From Clostridiales bacterium (GTDB lineage Bacteria; Bacillota; Clostridia; Oscillospirales; Acutalibacteraceae), in assembly GCA_012511485.1 (NCBI GenBank), contig JAAZFZ010000269.1, forward strand, positions 1 through 6,307: a DNA stretch of 6,307 nt. Direction: 5' to 3'. Positions 1 through 5,832 of this stretch are shown piece by piece. The position numbers were made by a program, and so were the translations under genes. Numbering within the stretch: position 1 is the first letter of the stretch; each line of letters begins with the position of its first letter. The notes below the pieces were generated by a model. That model searched no databases, had not been told where the DNA came from, and worked only from the letters and a program-made list of their open reading frames with translations.

Positions 1-1153
1 AAATCGCAACTCTTCTGACCTGGGCGGTTGTGGCGTCTCTTTTCCTTGAGCGGATTTCGGAGGGGTCAACGCCGAAGGTTCTTGCAACCTCTTCGATTAT
101 GCGCTCGCAGGTAACGGCAACAGGCTCACTCTCACTTAGTATATCCCGAATGGCGTTCTGAGCAGTTGCGGTGTTCATCTGCGCTCCATGCAGGTTTATA
201 AAAGCCTGCATCTTCTTGACTGCACCCTCAAGCTGGCGTATGTTGTTTTTGAGCTTGGATGCTATGTACTGCACTACCTCATCCGTTATATCAAGGTTGA
301 GCATTTGAGCTTTGCGTTTGACTATTGCCATTCTTGTTTCAATATCGGGGGGCTGGACATCGGCAATAAGCCCCCACTCAAAGCGGGTGCGCAGCCTCTC
401 ATCAAGCGTTGTGATTTCTTTGGGCGGCCTGTCCGAAGTGAGAACAATCTGATTCTCTCGGCGTGAAAGTTCATTGAAGGTGTGGAAAAACTCCTCCTGC
501 GTTGACTCACGCCCCGCAATGAATTGGACATCGTCAACAAGAAGAACATCGGCATTTCTGTACTTGTTATGGAACGCCTCCATATTCTTTTGGGCAAGGT
601 GTGAAACAATTTCGTTCGTGAACGCCTCGCCGTGCGTAAAAATAATGTTTGCCCCGGGGTTGTTGAGCTGGATTTCATGCCCTATAGCACTAAGAAGGTG
701 TGTTTTGCCAAGACCTGAACTGCCATAAATAAAAAGGGGATTATATGCCTTGCCGGGATTTGCCGCAACAGCCTGTGCCGCCGCATGCGCAAATTTATTT
801 GATGAGCCTACAACAAAGGTTTCAAAGGTATTGGAGACATAGGGCATCAGCGTTGAGCCGTTTATGCCGACGGAAATGCCGGCTAAATCAGCGTTTTCCT
901 CCGCTTGCGTGTCGGGCTCAACGAGAATAACATCTATTTTAAATCCCATTACCTTTTCAAAAGCACCGCAAAGTGTATCAAAGAACTTCCTCTGAATAAT
1001 CTTTCGCTTGAATTCGACAATGGAGAGCACGACGCTGCCCCCCTCAAAGCTTACGAGCTTTAGCTCCTTTAGCCAAAGATCATAAACCGCCTCTGAGAAC
1101 TCGCTTTTTAGCTCTTCCCTTACCAGCTCCCATATCTCCTCAAAAGAATCCAT
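1..1153 (-). CDS. dnaA: Chromosomal replication initiator protein DnaA (partial, 3' end outside window)
   Basis: DnaA is the AAA+ ATPase that binds DnaA boxes at oriC, melts the origin and loads the replicative helicase. An uninterrupted minus-strand frame of 384 codons runs to the left edge without a stop; the family is usually about 440-450 residues, so only the end of domain IV is missing. Domain I is about residues 1-80. Domain II is very short (about 81-100). AAA+ domain III has Walker A GSSGLGKT (144-151), Walker B LLVDDVQ (204-210), sensor 1 LTSD (238-241), the box VII arginine finger in RLRTRFEWG (R257) and sensor II RQLEGA (306-311). Domain IV begins around 340, and its basic-loop region is visible (RSRKRD, 368-373). 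The start is the ATG at 1153: the ATG four bases upstream (1157) meets a stop after five codons, and GGAAGGTGG sits 7 nt before 1153. The gene is divergent from rpmH, as at Firmicute origins; dnaN would be expected beyond the edge. Walker A reads GSS where GGV is common, but GxxxxGKT is intact. Confidence 0.98.
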   Translation of the reverse strand, partial: MDSFEEIWELVREELKSEFSEAVYDLWLKELKLVSFEGGSVVLSIVEFKRKIIQRKFFDTLCGAFEKVMGFKIDVILVEPDTQAEENADLAGISVGINGSTLMPYVSNTFETFVVGSSNKFAHAAAQAVAANPGKAYNPLFIYGSSGLGKTHLLSAIGHEIQLNNPGANIIFTHGEAFTNEIVSHLAQKNMEAFHNKYRNADVLLVDDVQFIAGRESTQEEFFHTFNELSRRENQIVLTSDRPPKEITTLDERLRTRFEWGLIADVQPPDIETRMAIVKRKAQMLNLDITDEVVQYIASKLKNNIRQLEGAVKKMQAFINLHGAQMNTATAQNAIRDILSESEPVAVTCERIIEEVARTFGVDPSEIRSRKRDATTAQVRRVAI

Positions 1154-1160
1154 CCATATT

Positions 1161-1169
1161 CCACCTTCC
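1161..1169 (-). promoter_or_regulatory. Ribosome binding site of dnaA
   Basis: On the minus strand GGAAGGTGG lies 7 nt upstream of the ATG at 1153. Two ATG codons overlap here in different frames (1157 and 1153). Only the 1153 frame stays open, and it also has the better Shine-Dalgarno spacing, so this site settles the start. Confidence 0.75.
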
Positions 1170-1230
1170 GTTGGCTGCGATCCAGGCAGTGATAAATTGT
1201 TGCTTTTGGTCACAAACTAGAACAGAGAAG

Positions 1231-1275
1231 AAAAAATATTGCTTCTGATAACAGTATCTCCATTCTAGCAATACT
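1231..1275 (-). promoter_or_regulatory. Hairpin with T-tract in the dnaA leader (possible attenuator)
   Basis: On the minus strand AGTATTGCT (1275-1267) pairs with AGCAATATT (1243-1235) in a 9-bp stem with one G-U pair, followed at once by a run of T (1236-1231). Inside the 23-nt loop, GATA and TATC (1258-1255 and 1250-1247) can form a smaller stem. The hairpin starts at the predicted 5' end of the dnaA transcript. The stem is AT-rich, so termination strength is uncertain; it could also stabilise the mRNA 5' end or simply be part of the AT-rich origin DNA. Confidence 0.4.
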
Positions 1276-1282
1276 ATTTTGG

Positions 1283-1311
1283 AGTATAACATAATACGCC
1301 ACCGATTTCAA
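1283..1311 (-). promoter_or_regulatory. Sigma-A promoter of dnaA
   Basis: On the minus strand, TTGAAA (1311-1306) and TATACT (1288-1283) are separated by 17 bp, each one base off consensus. A TG dinucleotide one base upstream of the -10 adds an extended -10 element. The predicted transcription start is near 1276, giving a leader of roughly 123 nt before the dnaA ATG. Confidence 0.75.
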
Positions 1312-1348
1312 TAACCCGCACACGATTTTTGCCGTATTTGGGCTTTTG

Positions 1349-1357
1349 TGTGAATAC
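1349..1357 (-). promoter_or_regulatory. Candidate DnaA box
   Basis: The minus strand reads GTATTCACA, which matches TTATNCACA except at the first base. It lies between the dnaA and rpmH promoters, where DnaA could autoregulate dnaA or act at the origin. A single near-match is weak evidence; the location is what makes it plausible. Confidence 0.4.
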
Positions 1358-1372
1358 GCACTTAAAAAAGGA

Positions 1373-1402
1373 TTGACATTGTCCCGCCCAATGTTATATA
1401 AT
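1373..1402 (+). promoter_or_regulatory. Perfect-consensus sigma-A promoter of the rpmH operon
   Basis: TTGACA (1373-1378) and TATAAT (1397-1402) both match the housekeeping consensus exactly, with an 18-bp spacer. Transcription should start near 1409, leaving a leader of about 75 nt before rpmH. This strength fits the high demand for ribosomal protein L34 and downstream genes. Confidence 0.9.
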
Positions 1403-1429
1403 ACATCTCTGCAGGGTTAAGAGCCAATT

Positions 1430-1450
1430 ACAGTCACTTGTGGCTGTTTT
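1430..1450 (+). promoter_or_regulatory. Hairpin with T-tract in the rpmH leader
   Basis: ACAGTCA (1430-1436) and TGGCTGT (1441-1447) form a 7-bp stem with one G-U pair around a CTTG tetraloop, running directly into four T (1447-1450). An alternative pairing of AGCCA (1422-1426) with TGGCT (1441-1445) would exclude it. The arrangement resembles a small attenuator, but the stem is short and moderate in GC, and the function is unproven. Confidence 0.35.
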
Positions 1451-1484
1451 ATACAACTATTGTTTTTGAAACGGAGGTTGCCAG

Positions 1485-1619
1485 ATGAAAAGAACTTATC
1501 AACCAAAGAAGCGCCATCGCAAGATGGAACACGGCTTTCGCAAGAGAATGGCTGACAGAAACGGCCGCAAGGTTCTCGCCCGCCGCAGGGCTAAGGGAAG
1601 AAAGCTGCTCACATATTAA
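1485..1619 (+). CDS. rpmH: 50S ribosomal protein L34
   Basis: L34 is a small, very basic protein of the large ribosomal subunit that binds 23S rRNA. The 44-residue product has the full family length and signature: it opens MKRTYQPKKRHRK, continues with HGFRKRM and ends in a run of Arg/Lys (RRRAKGRK) before LLTY. The ATG at 1485 has AACGGAGG ending 7 nt upstream. It is the first gene of a plus-strand operon behind a perfect-consensus promoter, and rnpA follows 27 nt after its stop. Divergence from dnaA and linkage to rnpA are the classic bacterial arrangement, so the identity is essentially certain despite the small size. Confidence 0.98.
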   Translation: MKRTYQPKKRHRKMEHGFRKRMADRNGRKVLARRRAKGRKLLTY

Positions 1620-1646
1620 TAGCTGAGCAGAAATCGGGTGGTTGCT

Positions 1647-1985
1647 TTGAAAAAAATTATAACTTTAAAGCAAAACACTGACTTCAGGCGTGCATATGCG
1701 CGCGGCAGGTCCTACACGAATGCTGCATTGGTGCTTTACTGCAACAAAAACAGAGAGGGAATTTGCCGTGTAGGAGTGACAACCAGCAAAAAAATCGGCA
1801 ACGCTGTCGAGCGTAACCGCTGTAGAAGGGTAATTATGGCAGGCTACCGAAATGTCACCCCTCTTTGCAGCGGAGGATGGGATTTAGTTTTTGTTGCACG
1901 ATTTAAAACGAAGCATATAAAAAGCACTGAAATAGAGCGGATTATGACTGAGCAGCTCCGGGCTGCGGGTGTGATAAAGACATGA
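1647..1985 (+). CDS. rnpA: Ribonuclease P protein component
   Basis: RnpA is the protein subunit of RNase P. It binds the catalytic RNA (not in this window) and the 5' leader of precursor tRNAs. The 112-residue product shows the family pattern: LKQNTDFRRAYARGRS near the N-terminus, a central strand, then the conserved RNR motif in AVERNRCRR (RNR at 56-58), which contacts RNase P RNA. I chose the TTG at 1647 because it gives the usual MKK opening and GGGTGG lies 5 nt upstream. The alternative GTG at 1638 would add three residues (MVA) and lacks a clear ribosome binding site. The stop overlaps the start of yidD by 4 nt (ATGA), which suggests translational coupling. The start choice is less certain than the identity. 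Confidence 0.95.
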   Translation: MKKIITLKQNTDFRRAYARGRSYTNAALVLYCNKNREGICRVGVTTSKKIGNAVERNRCRRVIMAGYRNVTPLCSGGWDLVFVARFKTKHIKSTEIERIMTEQLRAAGVIKT

Positions 1986-2206
1986 AGCGATTTGTATTGG
2001 GCTCCATTAAGTTTTACAAACGGCACATTTCTCCTCACCTCCCCCCTATGTGCAGGTATTATCCCACCTGTTCAGATTATGCTGTACAAGCCATAGAGGT
2101 TCATGGTTTACTAAAAGGCGGCCTGCTTGCTTTTCGCCGTATCCTTCGGTGTAATGTGCTTTTTCCCGGCGGTTATGACCCTGTTCCGCCCCCTAAGAAG
2201 CGCTGA
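1982..2206 (+). CDS. yidD: Membrane protein insertion efficiency factor YidD
   Basis: YidD is a small, peripherally membrane-associated protein that assists YidC-dependent insertion of inner-membrane proteins. The 74-residue product carries the family features in order: an amphipathic N-terminus (KRFVLGSIKFYKRHISP), CRYYPTCSDYA with C24 and C30, HGLLKGG, RRILRC with C57, and the closing PGGYDPVP. It starts at the ATG that overlaps the rnpA stop (ATGA), so its translation is probably coupled to rnpA. Its position between rnpA and yidC is conserved across bacteria and fits its role as a YidC partner. The length is normal, with a short basic tail (PPKKR). Confidence 0.97.
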   Translation: MKRFVLGSIKFYKRHISPHLPPMCRYYPTCSDYAVQAIEVHGLLKGGLLAFRRILRCNVLFPGGYDPVPPPKKR

Positions 2207-2261
2207 CTGCCTGTTTTTTATTTATCTTAGTTGACTTGATAGGTCTACACGGAGGAAAATA

Positions 2262-3185
2262 ATGGAGTTCATTTATGATATTCTCGGCATCCCTTTCGGC
2301 TTTGTACTGAGGTTTATATATGATTTGGTGGGCAACTATGTTTTTGCACTCGTTTTGTTTACATTAGTTTGCAGAGTATTCATGCTCCCCTCGTCAATAA
2401 GCCAACAGAAGGGCGCCGCCAAAACTCAGCGTTTGCAGTCAAAAATTCGCAAAATCCGTGAGCGCTATGCAGGCGACCAGAAAAAGATTCAGGAGGAAAC
2501 TCAGGCTCTTTACTCCCGCGAGGGCTATAACCCCATGAATGCAGGCTGTATGCCTCTTCTTATTCAGATGCCAATAATTTTTGGGCTTGTTGCAGTTATC
2601 TATAAGCCCCTCACCTATGCCTTACAGATGCCTGAAGAGGTTGTAACGGTGCTGACGCAAGGCCTCAAGGAGCTTGATGTAACTTATACTTCGAGAACCG
2701 CTGAGCTTGTTGTAATCGAGCATTTCAAGAATCTAGGCGGGCTTGTTGCCGAAAAATACGCTGCTCAGATAAGGGATTTTAACTTCACCTTTTTGGGGTT
2801 GCCGCTCGGGCAAACACCTTCCTATAATACCCCTTCCGTGCTTTGGGCAGTGCCTATCCTTTCCGGTCTGTCATCATTGGCGAGCAGTGTTTATATGAAT
2901 ATCACCCAGAAGCGTAATAACCCGGAAATGAATAAAAACCCCGCCGGCGGGTGCATGATGGTCTTCATGCCGCTTCTATCCTTGGTTTTCACATTCCAGT
3001 TCCCTATCGGCATAGGTATTTATTGGATTGCTTCAAACATTTTTGCTTTTATACAGCAGGTTATTCTCAGCTATACACACAATCCGCGCAAGATGGTTGC
3101 CCGCCTTATGGTAGAAGAAACTGTGCAGCGCCGTTCTAAGGAAAATAACCGCAAACTTGTAATTCAAAAACAGCGTGATTCTTAA
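2262..3185 (+). CDS. yidC: Membrane protein insertase YidC/Oxa1/SpoIIIJ family
   Basis: YidC inserts and folds membrane proteins, alone or with the Sec translocon. The 307-residue product has the Gram-positive five-segment plan. The first core segment (about 22-43) holds the groove arginine (R38 in VCRVFMLP), followed by a cytoplasmic basic helical hairpin (about 50-88). The family signature NPMNAGCMPLLIQMP (90-104) opens the next segment. An extracellular loop (about 121-190) leads to later segments at about 193-212, 231-247 and 250-270, with GIYWIASN (252-259). The C-terminus is basic. There is no N-terminal lipobox cysteine, unlike Bacillus SpoIIIJ but as in many clostridial homologues. 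GGAGG ends 6 nt before the ATG. It lies 55 nt after yidD and 31 nt before jag. Confidence 0.97.
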   Translation: MEFIYDILGIPFGFVLRFIYDLVGNYVFALVLFTLVCRVFMLPSSISQQKGAAKTQRLQSKIRKIRERYAGDQKKIQEETQALYSREGYNPMNAGCMPLLIQMPIIFGLVAVIYKPLTYALQMPEEVVTVLTQGLKELDVTYTSRTAELVVIEHFKNLGGLVAEKYAAQIRDFNFTFLGLPLGQTPSYNTPSVLWAVPILSGLSSLASSVYMNITQKRNNPEMNKNPAGGCMMVFMPLLSLVFTFQFPIGIGIYWIASNIFAFIQQVILSYTHNPRKMVARLMVEETVQRRSKENNRKLVIQKQRDS

Positions 3186-3203
3186 TATTACTAATTTGAA
3201 AAT

Positions 3204-3212
3204 AGGTGGTGA
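3204..3212 (+). promoter_or_regulatory. Ribosome binding site deciding the TTG start of jag
   Basis: AGGTGGTGA differs by one base from the full anti-16S complement AGGAGGTGA and is placed 7 nt (counted from GG) before the TTG at 3217. It makes the in-frame GTG at 3175, which lies inside yidC, and the TTG at 3196 unlikely starts. Confidence 0.75.
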
Positions 3213-3216
3213 AACC

Positions 3217-4062
3217 TTGATAAAGGAAGCTATTTGTACTGCCCCAACAATAGAGGAGGCAACAAGTGCGGCTATAGAAAAACTAAACGCACCTGACAAC
3301 GCCGATATTACTGTCGAAGTAATGCAGGAGCCTGTTAAAAAGACCTTCGGCCTTTTTGGTGGCTCTCCTGCAAAAGTAAGAGTTTATTATCAACAATCGG
3401 AATTTGCCAAGGCTGAGGATTATATTAGAACAATTCTCGAGGGTATCGGTATACAGGATGCCGAAATTGAAACTGACGTAAAAGGCGAAGATGTCAGAAT
3501 CGAAATTAAATGCGGCAATGACTACGGTGCAATTATTGGTCGCAGAGGTGAAACTCTTGACGCGATTCAGTATCTGACAAGGCTGATTATAAATAAGGGC
3601 TCCGAAGATTATAAGCGTGTTTCAATCAATGTCGGTAATTACCGTGAAAAGCGTGAGCAGACTCTCAAGGAGCTTGCAAAGCGCACTGCCTCCAAGGTTA
3701 AAAAATACGGCAGAAGCCTATCGCTTGACCCTATGAATCCATATGAACGCCGAATAATCCATACTACTATTCAGGCAATTGAAGGTGTTACATCCCATTC
3801 AGTCGGCAATGAAAGCAATAGAAAAGTTATTGTAACCCCTGCCGATGGATATAAGTCTTCCTCCGGGGGAAATAATAGAGATGAGCGCCCCAACGGCGGA
3901 TATCGCCAGGGTGCCGGTTGGGATAACCGCTCCCACGGCAACGGCAGGTCGGATTATCGCAGCAGCAGGAGTTCTGGCGACAATAAGTCTTCAAGGACAC
4001 CTCGTTCCGATGCCGCTTCCGCCACACTCTATGGAAGAATTGATACAAAAAAAGAGGATTAA
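3217..4062 (+). CDS. jag: KH-R3H RNA-binding protein Jag/KhpB (SpoIIIJ-associated)
   Basis: Jag (KhpB/EloR) binds RNA and, in studied Firmicutes, affects cell elongation and division, often with KhpA. The 281-residue product has three parts. The Jag-N domain is about 1-58 (IKEAICTAPTIEEA, then KKTFGLFGGSPAKVRVYY). The KH domain is about 64-140 with the GxxG loop GRRG (108-111). The R3H domain is about 148-208, with R178 and H182 giving R-x3-H and a GVTSHSVG segment. The remaining 70 or so residues are a disordered tail rich in Gly, Ser, Asn and Arg, longer than in many homologues. The TTG at 3217 is the best start because of the strong upstream ribosome binding site and because it begins Jag-N correctly; the upstream GTG would add 14 unconserved residues. 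It is the last gene of the operon. Confidence 0.96.
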   Translation: MIKEAICTAPTIEEATSAAIEKLNAPDNADITVEVMQEPVKKTFGLFGGSPAKVRVYYQQSEFAKAEDYIRTILEGIGIQDAEIETDVKGEDVRIEIKCGNDYGAIIGRRGETLDAIQYLTRLIINKGSEDYKRVSINVGNYREKREQTLKELAKRTASKVKKYGRSLSLDPMNPYERRIIHTTIQAIEGVTSHSVGNESNRKVIVTPADGYKSSSGGNNRDERPNGGYRQGAGWDNRSHGNGRSDYRSSRSSGDNKSSRTPRSDAASATLYGRIDTKKED

Positions 4063-4073
4063 GAAAAAAATTT

Positions 4074-4097
4074 AGGGGCGGAATACGCCCCTTTTTT
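4074..4097 (+). terminator. Intrinsic terminator of the rpmH-jag operon
   Basis: AGGGGCG (4074-4080) and CGCCCCT (4086-4092) form a perfect 7-bp GC-rich stem with a 5-nt loop (GAATA), running into six T (4092-4097). It begins 12 nt after the jag stop and separates the operon from the LCP gene. A run of A upstream would give a T-tract on the other strand too. Confidence 0.92.
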
Positions 4098-4120
4098 AAT
4101 GAAAAATTAACAATTAGCTG

Positions 4121-4149
4121 TAGAGTTTTCTTTATTTATATGATATAAT
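4121..4149 (+). promoter_or_regulatory. Extended -10 promoter of the LCP gene
   Basis: TATAAT (4144-4149) is preceded by TG at the extended -10 position (TGATATAAT). The -35 at 17-bp spacing (TAGAGT, 4121-4126) matches only half the consensus. The start would be near 4156, giving a leader of about 28 nt. AGGTGA precedes the ATG at 4184. Confidence 0.7.
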
Positions 4150-4183
4150 TGGTTATGTTATTTTTTTAGAAACAGGTGAATTT

Positions 4184-5701
4184 ATGAAAGAAATCGGAAG
4201 AAAAATAAAAAAGTTTTTCACGGAAAAGGTCAAGCCCTTTTTGTTGAATAATAATAAGAGAAACCTGAAAATTATCCTTGTTGCCCTTGCTGCTTTGATT
4301 ATTATTCTGGGCACTCTGACCGGCATTTATATTAATAAGAAGCTCAACCTTATGCAAACCGGCGACAAGGGAATTGATTTTTCGAACAAGGATACCAGCC
4401 TTGAGGACGATGAAGACTATGACTTTGATGTCATGCACGATGTCGGCGACGCCGATTCCCTCAATGCATGGCTCAAGGAGTGGGCAACAAACGGCGGAGA
4501 AAAAATGTCCAGCAAAAGGGTTGTCAATATTCTTTTGTGTGGAGTTGACAGTAAGGATGGGTCGGCTTCGGGTGCGCGTTCCGACGCTATGATTATTGTG
4601 TCCGCCAACAATCAGACCAAAACCATTACTCTTGTTTCCCTGCTCAGAGATTCTTATTCCTATATGAATATCAGCGGTGAGGACAGATACAGAAAAATCA
4701 ATGCTGTTTATAACTGGGGCGGCCCTGGCACACTGGTTGAAACAATAGAGAATAACTATAAAATCGAAATAGACGGCTATGCCAGCGTTGACTTTAAATC
4801 ATTCCCTAAGCTTATTGATTCTCTCGGTGGCGTCACGGTTGATGTTCAGCAGTATGAGGCGCAATATATCAACAACCACAGAAGAGGATTTATAGCTTAT
4901 AATCCGAATAGAATGTTCCCCCACGGCAATGATGTTAAACTGCAGGGTCAGGAGGCACTCATTTATAGCCGGATACGCAAATGCGATGCAGACAGTGACC
5001 TAAGCCGTACACGCAGGCAGCGCTCCGTTATCACTGCACTCATTGAAAGTGCAAAGGATGCCACGACAGGTCAGCTCAACAATGCGATGGATGTTGTTTT
5101 CCCTCATATCAGAACAAGCTTTACAAAAAGTGCGCTGCTCACCCTCGGAGCAAAGGCAATATCGCAAGGCTGGTCCGATTACAATATAGTGCAGCTGACT
5201 TCACCTGATGTCAGTGCTAACGGAACAGGCAAGTCAACCAACATAAATTCCGAATTTGTATGGGTGGTTGACTACGCAAGAGCTGCACAGATTCTGCAAA
5301 ATGCTCTTTACGGTAAAAGCAATATTGAGCTTGACGATGCAGACAGAACCTCCCCGCTTGATATGCTTGTTTCAAAAGGCGGTTCTTCAGGCTCGGGCAG
5401 TTCCGGCGGAAATTCAGGCAGCTCAGGCAACCAAGACACCCCAGGCACCCCAGGTAACTCTGGAAACTCAGACAACAATGATTCTGATATTCCCACTACA
5501 CACAGAAATTCAGAGGGCAACAACAACGATGACGACACCACTACCACAAAGGGCAACAAGGATACTACAACAACTAGAGATAATGTGGTTGACCCAACCG
5601 ATACTGTTGTTATTGATGATGATGACGGCGGTGGTGACGGTGACACCGGAGTCACAGATATTGGCGATGACCCTGACCTTGATATTGGAGATATTATCTG
5701 A
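4184..5701 (+). CDS. LytR-CpsA-Psr (LCP) family cell-wall glycopolymer transferase
   Basis: LCP enzymes move lipid-linked glycopolymers (teichoic acids, capsule or other wall polysaccharides) onto peptidoglycan outside the membrane. The 505-residue product has a basic cytoplasmic N-terminus (1-28), one transmembrane segment (about 29-50), an acidic linker (about 61-92), and the LCP domain (about 111-292). Family residues visible are ARSDAM (R132, D134), LLRDSYSY (R155, D156), KINAVYNWGG (171-180), SLGGVTVDV (213-221), and YSRIR (R263, R265) followed by DSDLSRTRRQR (270-280). A further folded part continues to about 395. The last 105 or so residues are low complexity: Gly/Ser, then Asn/Asp/Thr, then Asp/Gly, ending DIGDII, with no LytR_C domain seen. 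It has its own promoter and terminator. Which polymer it transfers, and so which symbol (tagU, lytR, cpsA), cannot be told. Confidence 0.93.
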   Translation: MKEIGRKIKKFFTEKVKPFLLNNNKRNLKIILVALAALIIILGTLTGIYINKKLNLMQTGDKGIDFSNKDTSLEDDEDYDFDVMHDVGDADSLNAWLKEWATNGGEKMSSKRVVNILLCGVDSKDGSASGARSDAMIIVSANNQTKTITLVSLLRDSYSYMNISGEDRYRKINAVYNWGGPGTLVETIENNYKIEIDGYASVDFKSFPKLIDSLGGVTVDVQQYEAQYINNHRRGFIAYNPNRMFPHGNDVKLQGQEALIYSRIRKCDADSDLSRTRRQRSVITALIESAKDATTGQLNNAMDVVFPHIRTSFTKSALLTLGAKAISQGWSDYNIVQLTSPDVSANGTGKSTNINSEFVWVVDYARAAQILQNALYGKSNIELDDADRTSPLDMLVSKGGSSGSGSSGGNSGSSGNQDTPGTPGNSGNSDNNDSDIPTTHRNSEGNNNDDDTTTTKGNKDTTTTRDNVVDPTDTVVIDDDDGGGDGDTGVTDIGDDPDLDIGDII

Positions 5702-5718
5702 TATTTTAATTTAAATTT

Positions 5719-5760
5719 AATAACGGAGAGCCTGCACAAAGCGGCTCTCCGTTATTTATT
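5719..5760 (+). terminator. Terminator after the LCP gene, possibly bidirectional
   Basis: AATAACGGAGAGCC (5719-5732) and GGCTCTCCGTTATT (5743-5756) form a perfect 14-bp stem with a 10-nt loop, 17 nt after the LCP stop. The downstream tract is T-rich but broken by A (TTATTTATTATTATT). On the minus strand the same hairpin lies about 76 nt after the convergent permease stop and is followed by AT-rich sequence, so it may serve both genes. Confidence 0.85.
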
Positions 5761-5832
5761 ATTATTCGACGGGAAATCGAGTAGAGGCTAACCGTTGCGC
5801 CCGCTGTGAATTTATAGAAGCTATGGTTACGG

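Larger units (their letters stand above)
1154..1484. other. Divergent dnaA-rpmH intergenic region, oriC-proximal
   Basis: This 331-bp stretch holds no gene. It carries back-to-back promoters for dnaA and rpmH, a leader hairpin on each side and an AT-rich core around 1214-1300. In many Firmicutes this junction is one part of a bipartite origin, the other part lying between dnaA and dnaN. Here I find one near-consensus DnaA box (GTATTCACA on the minus strand, 1357-1349, one mismatch to TTATNCACA). A weaker candidate is TTGGTCACA at 1206-1214, with two mismatches. That is too little to call a complete oriC in this window; the main box cluster may lie beyond the left edge. Confidence 0.5.

Noticed and set aside
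188..930. Several plus-strand open frames and a 118-residue minus-strand frame (322-678) inside the first kilobase
   Set aside because: All lie within dnaA, whose frame is continuous across 1-1153 with every family motif. They are out-of-frame shadows with no homology visible.
1013..1019. Perfect Spo0A box (TGTCGAA on the minus strand) near the start of dnaA
   Set aside because: A 7-mer is expected about once by chance in a window this size on two strands, and it lies within coding sequence. No second box was found.
2214..2219. Run of six T just after yidD, possible terminator before yidC
   Set aside because: No convincing stem precedes it, and yidD and yidC are normally co-transcribed.
2231..2236. 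TTGACT as a possible -35 for a yidC promoter
   Set aside because: No -10-like hexamer lies at 16-18 bp; that position is the ribosome binding site of yidC.
3175..3216. GTG start for jag overlapping the end of yidC
   Set aside because: It lacks a good ribosome binding site and adds 14 residues that do not resemble Jag-N; TTG 3217 has a near-perfect site.
5308..5739. 143-residue minus-strand frame opposite the LCP tail
   Set aside because: Its Ser/Pro/Val/Glu-rich sequence is simply the reverse of the Gly/Asp/Thr-rich repeats of the LCP tail; no ribosome binding site or promoter supports it.
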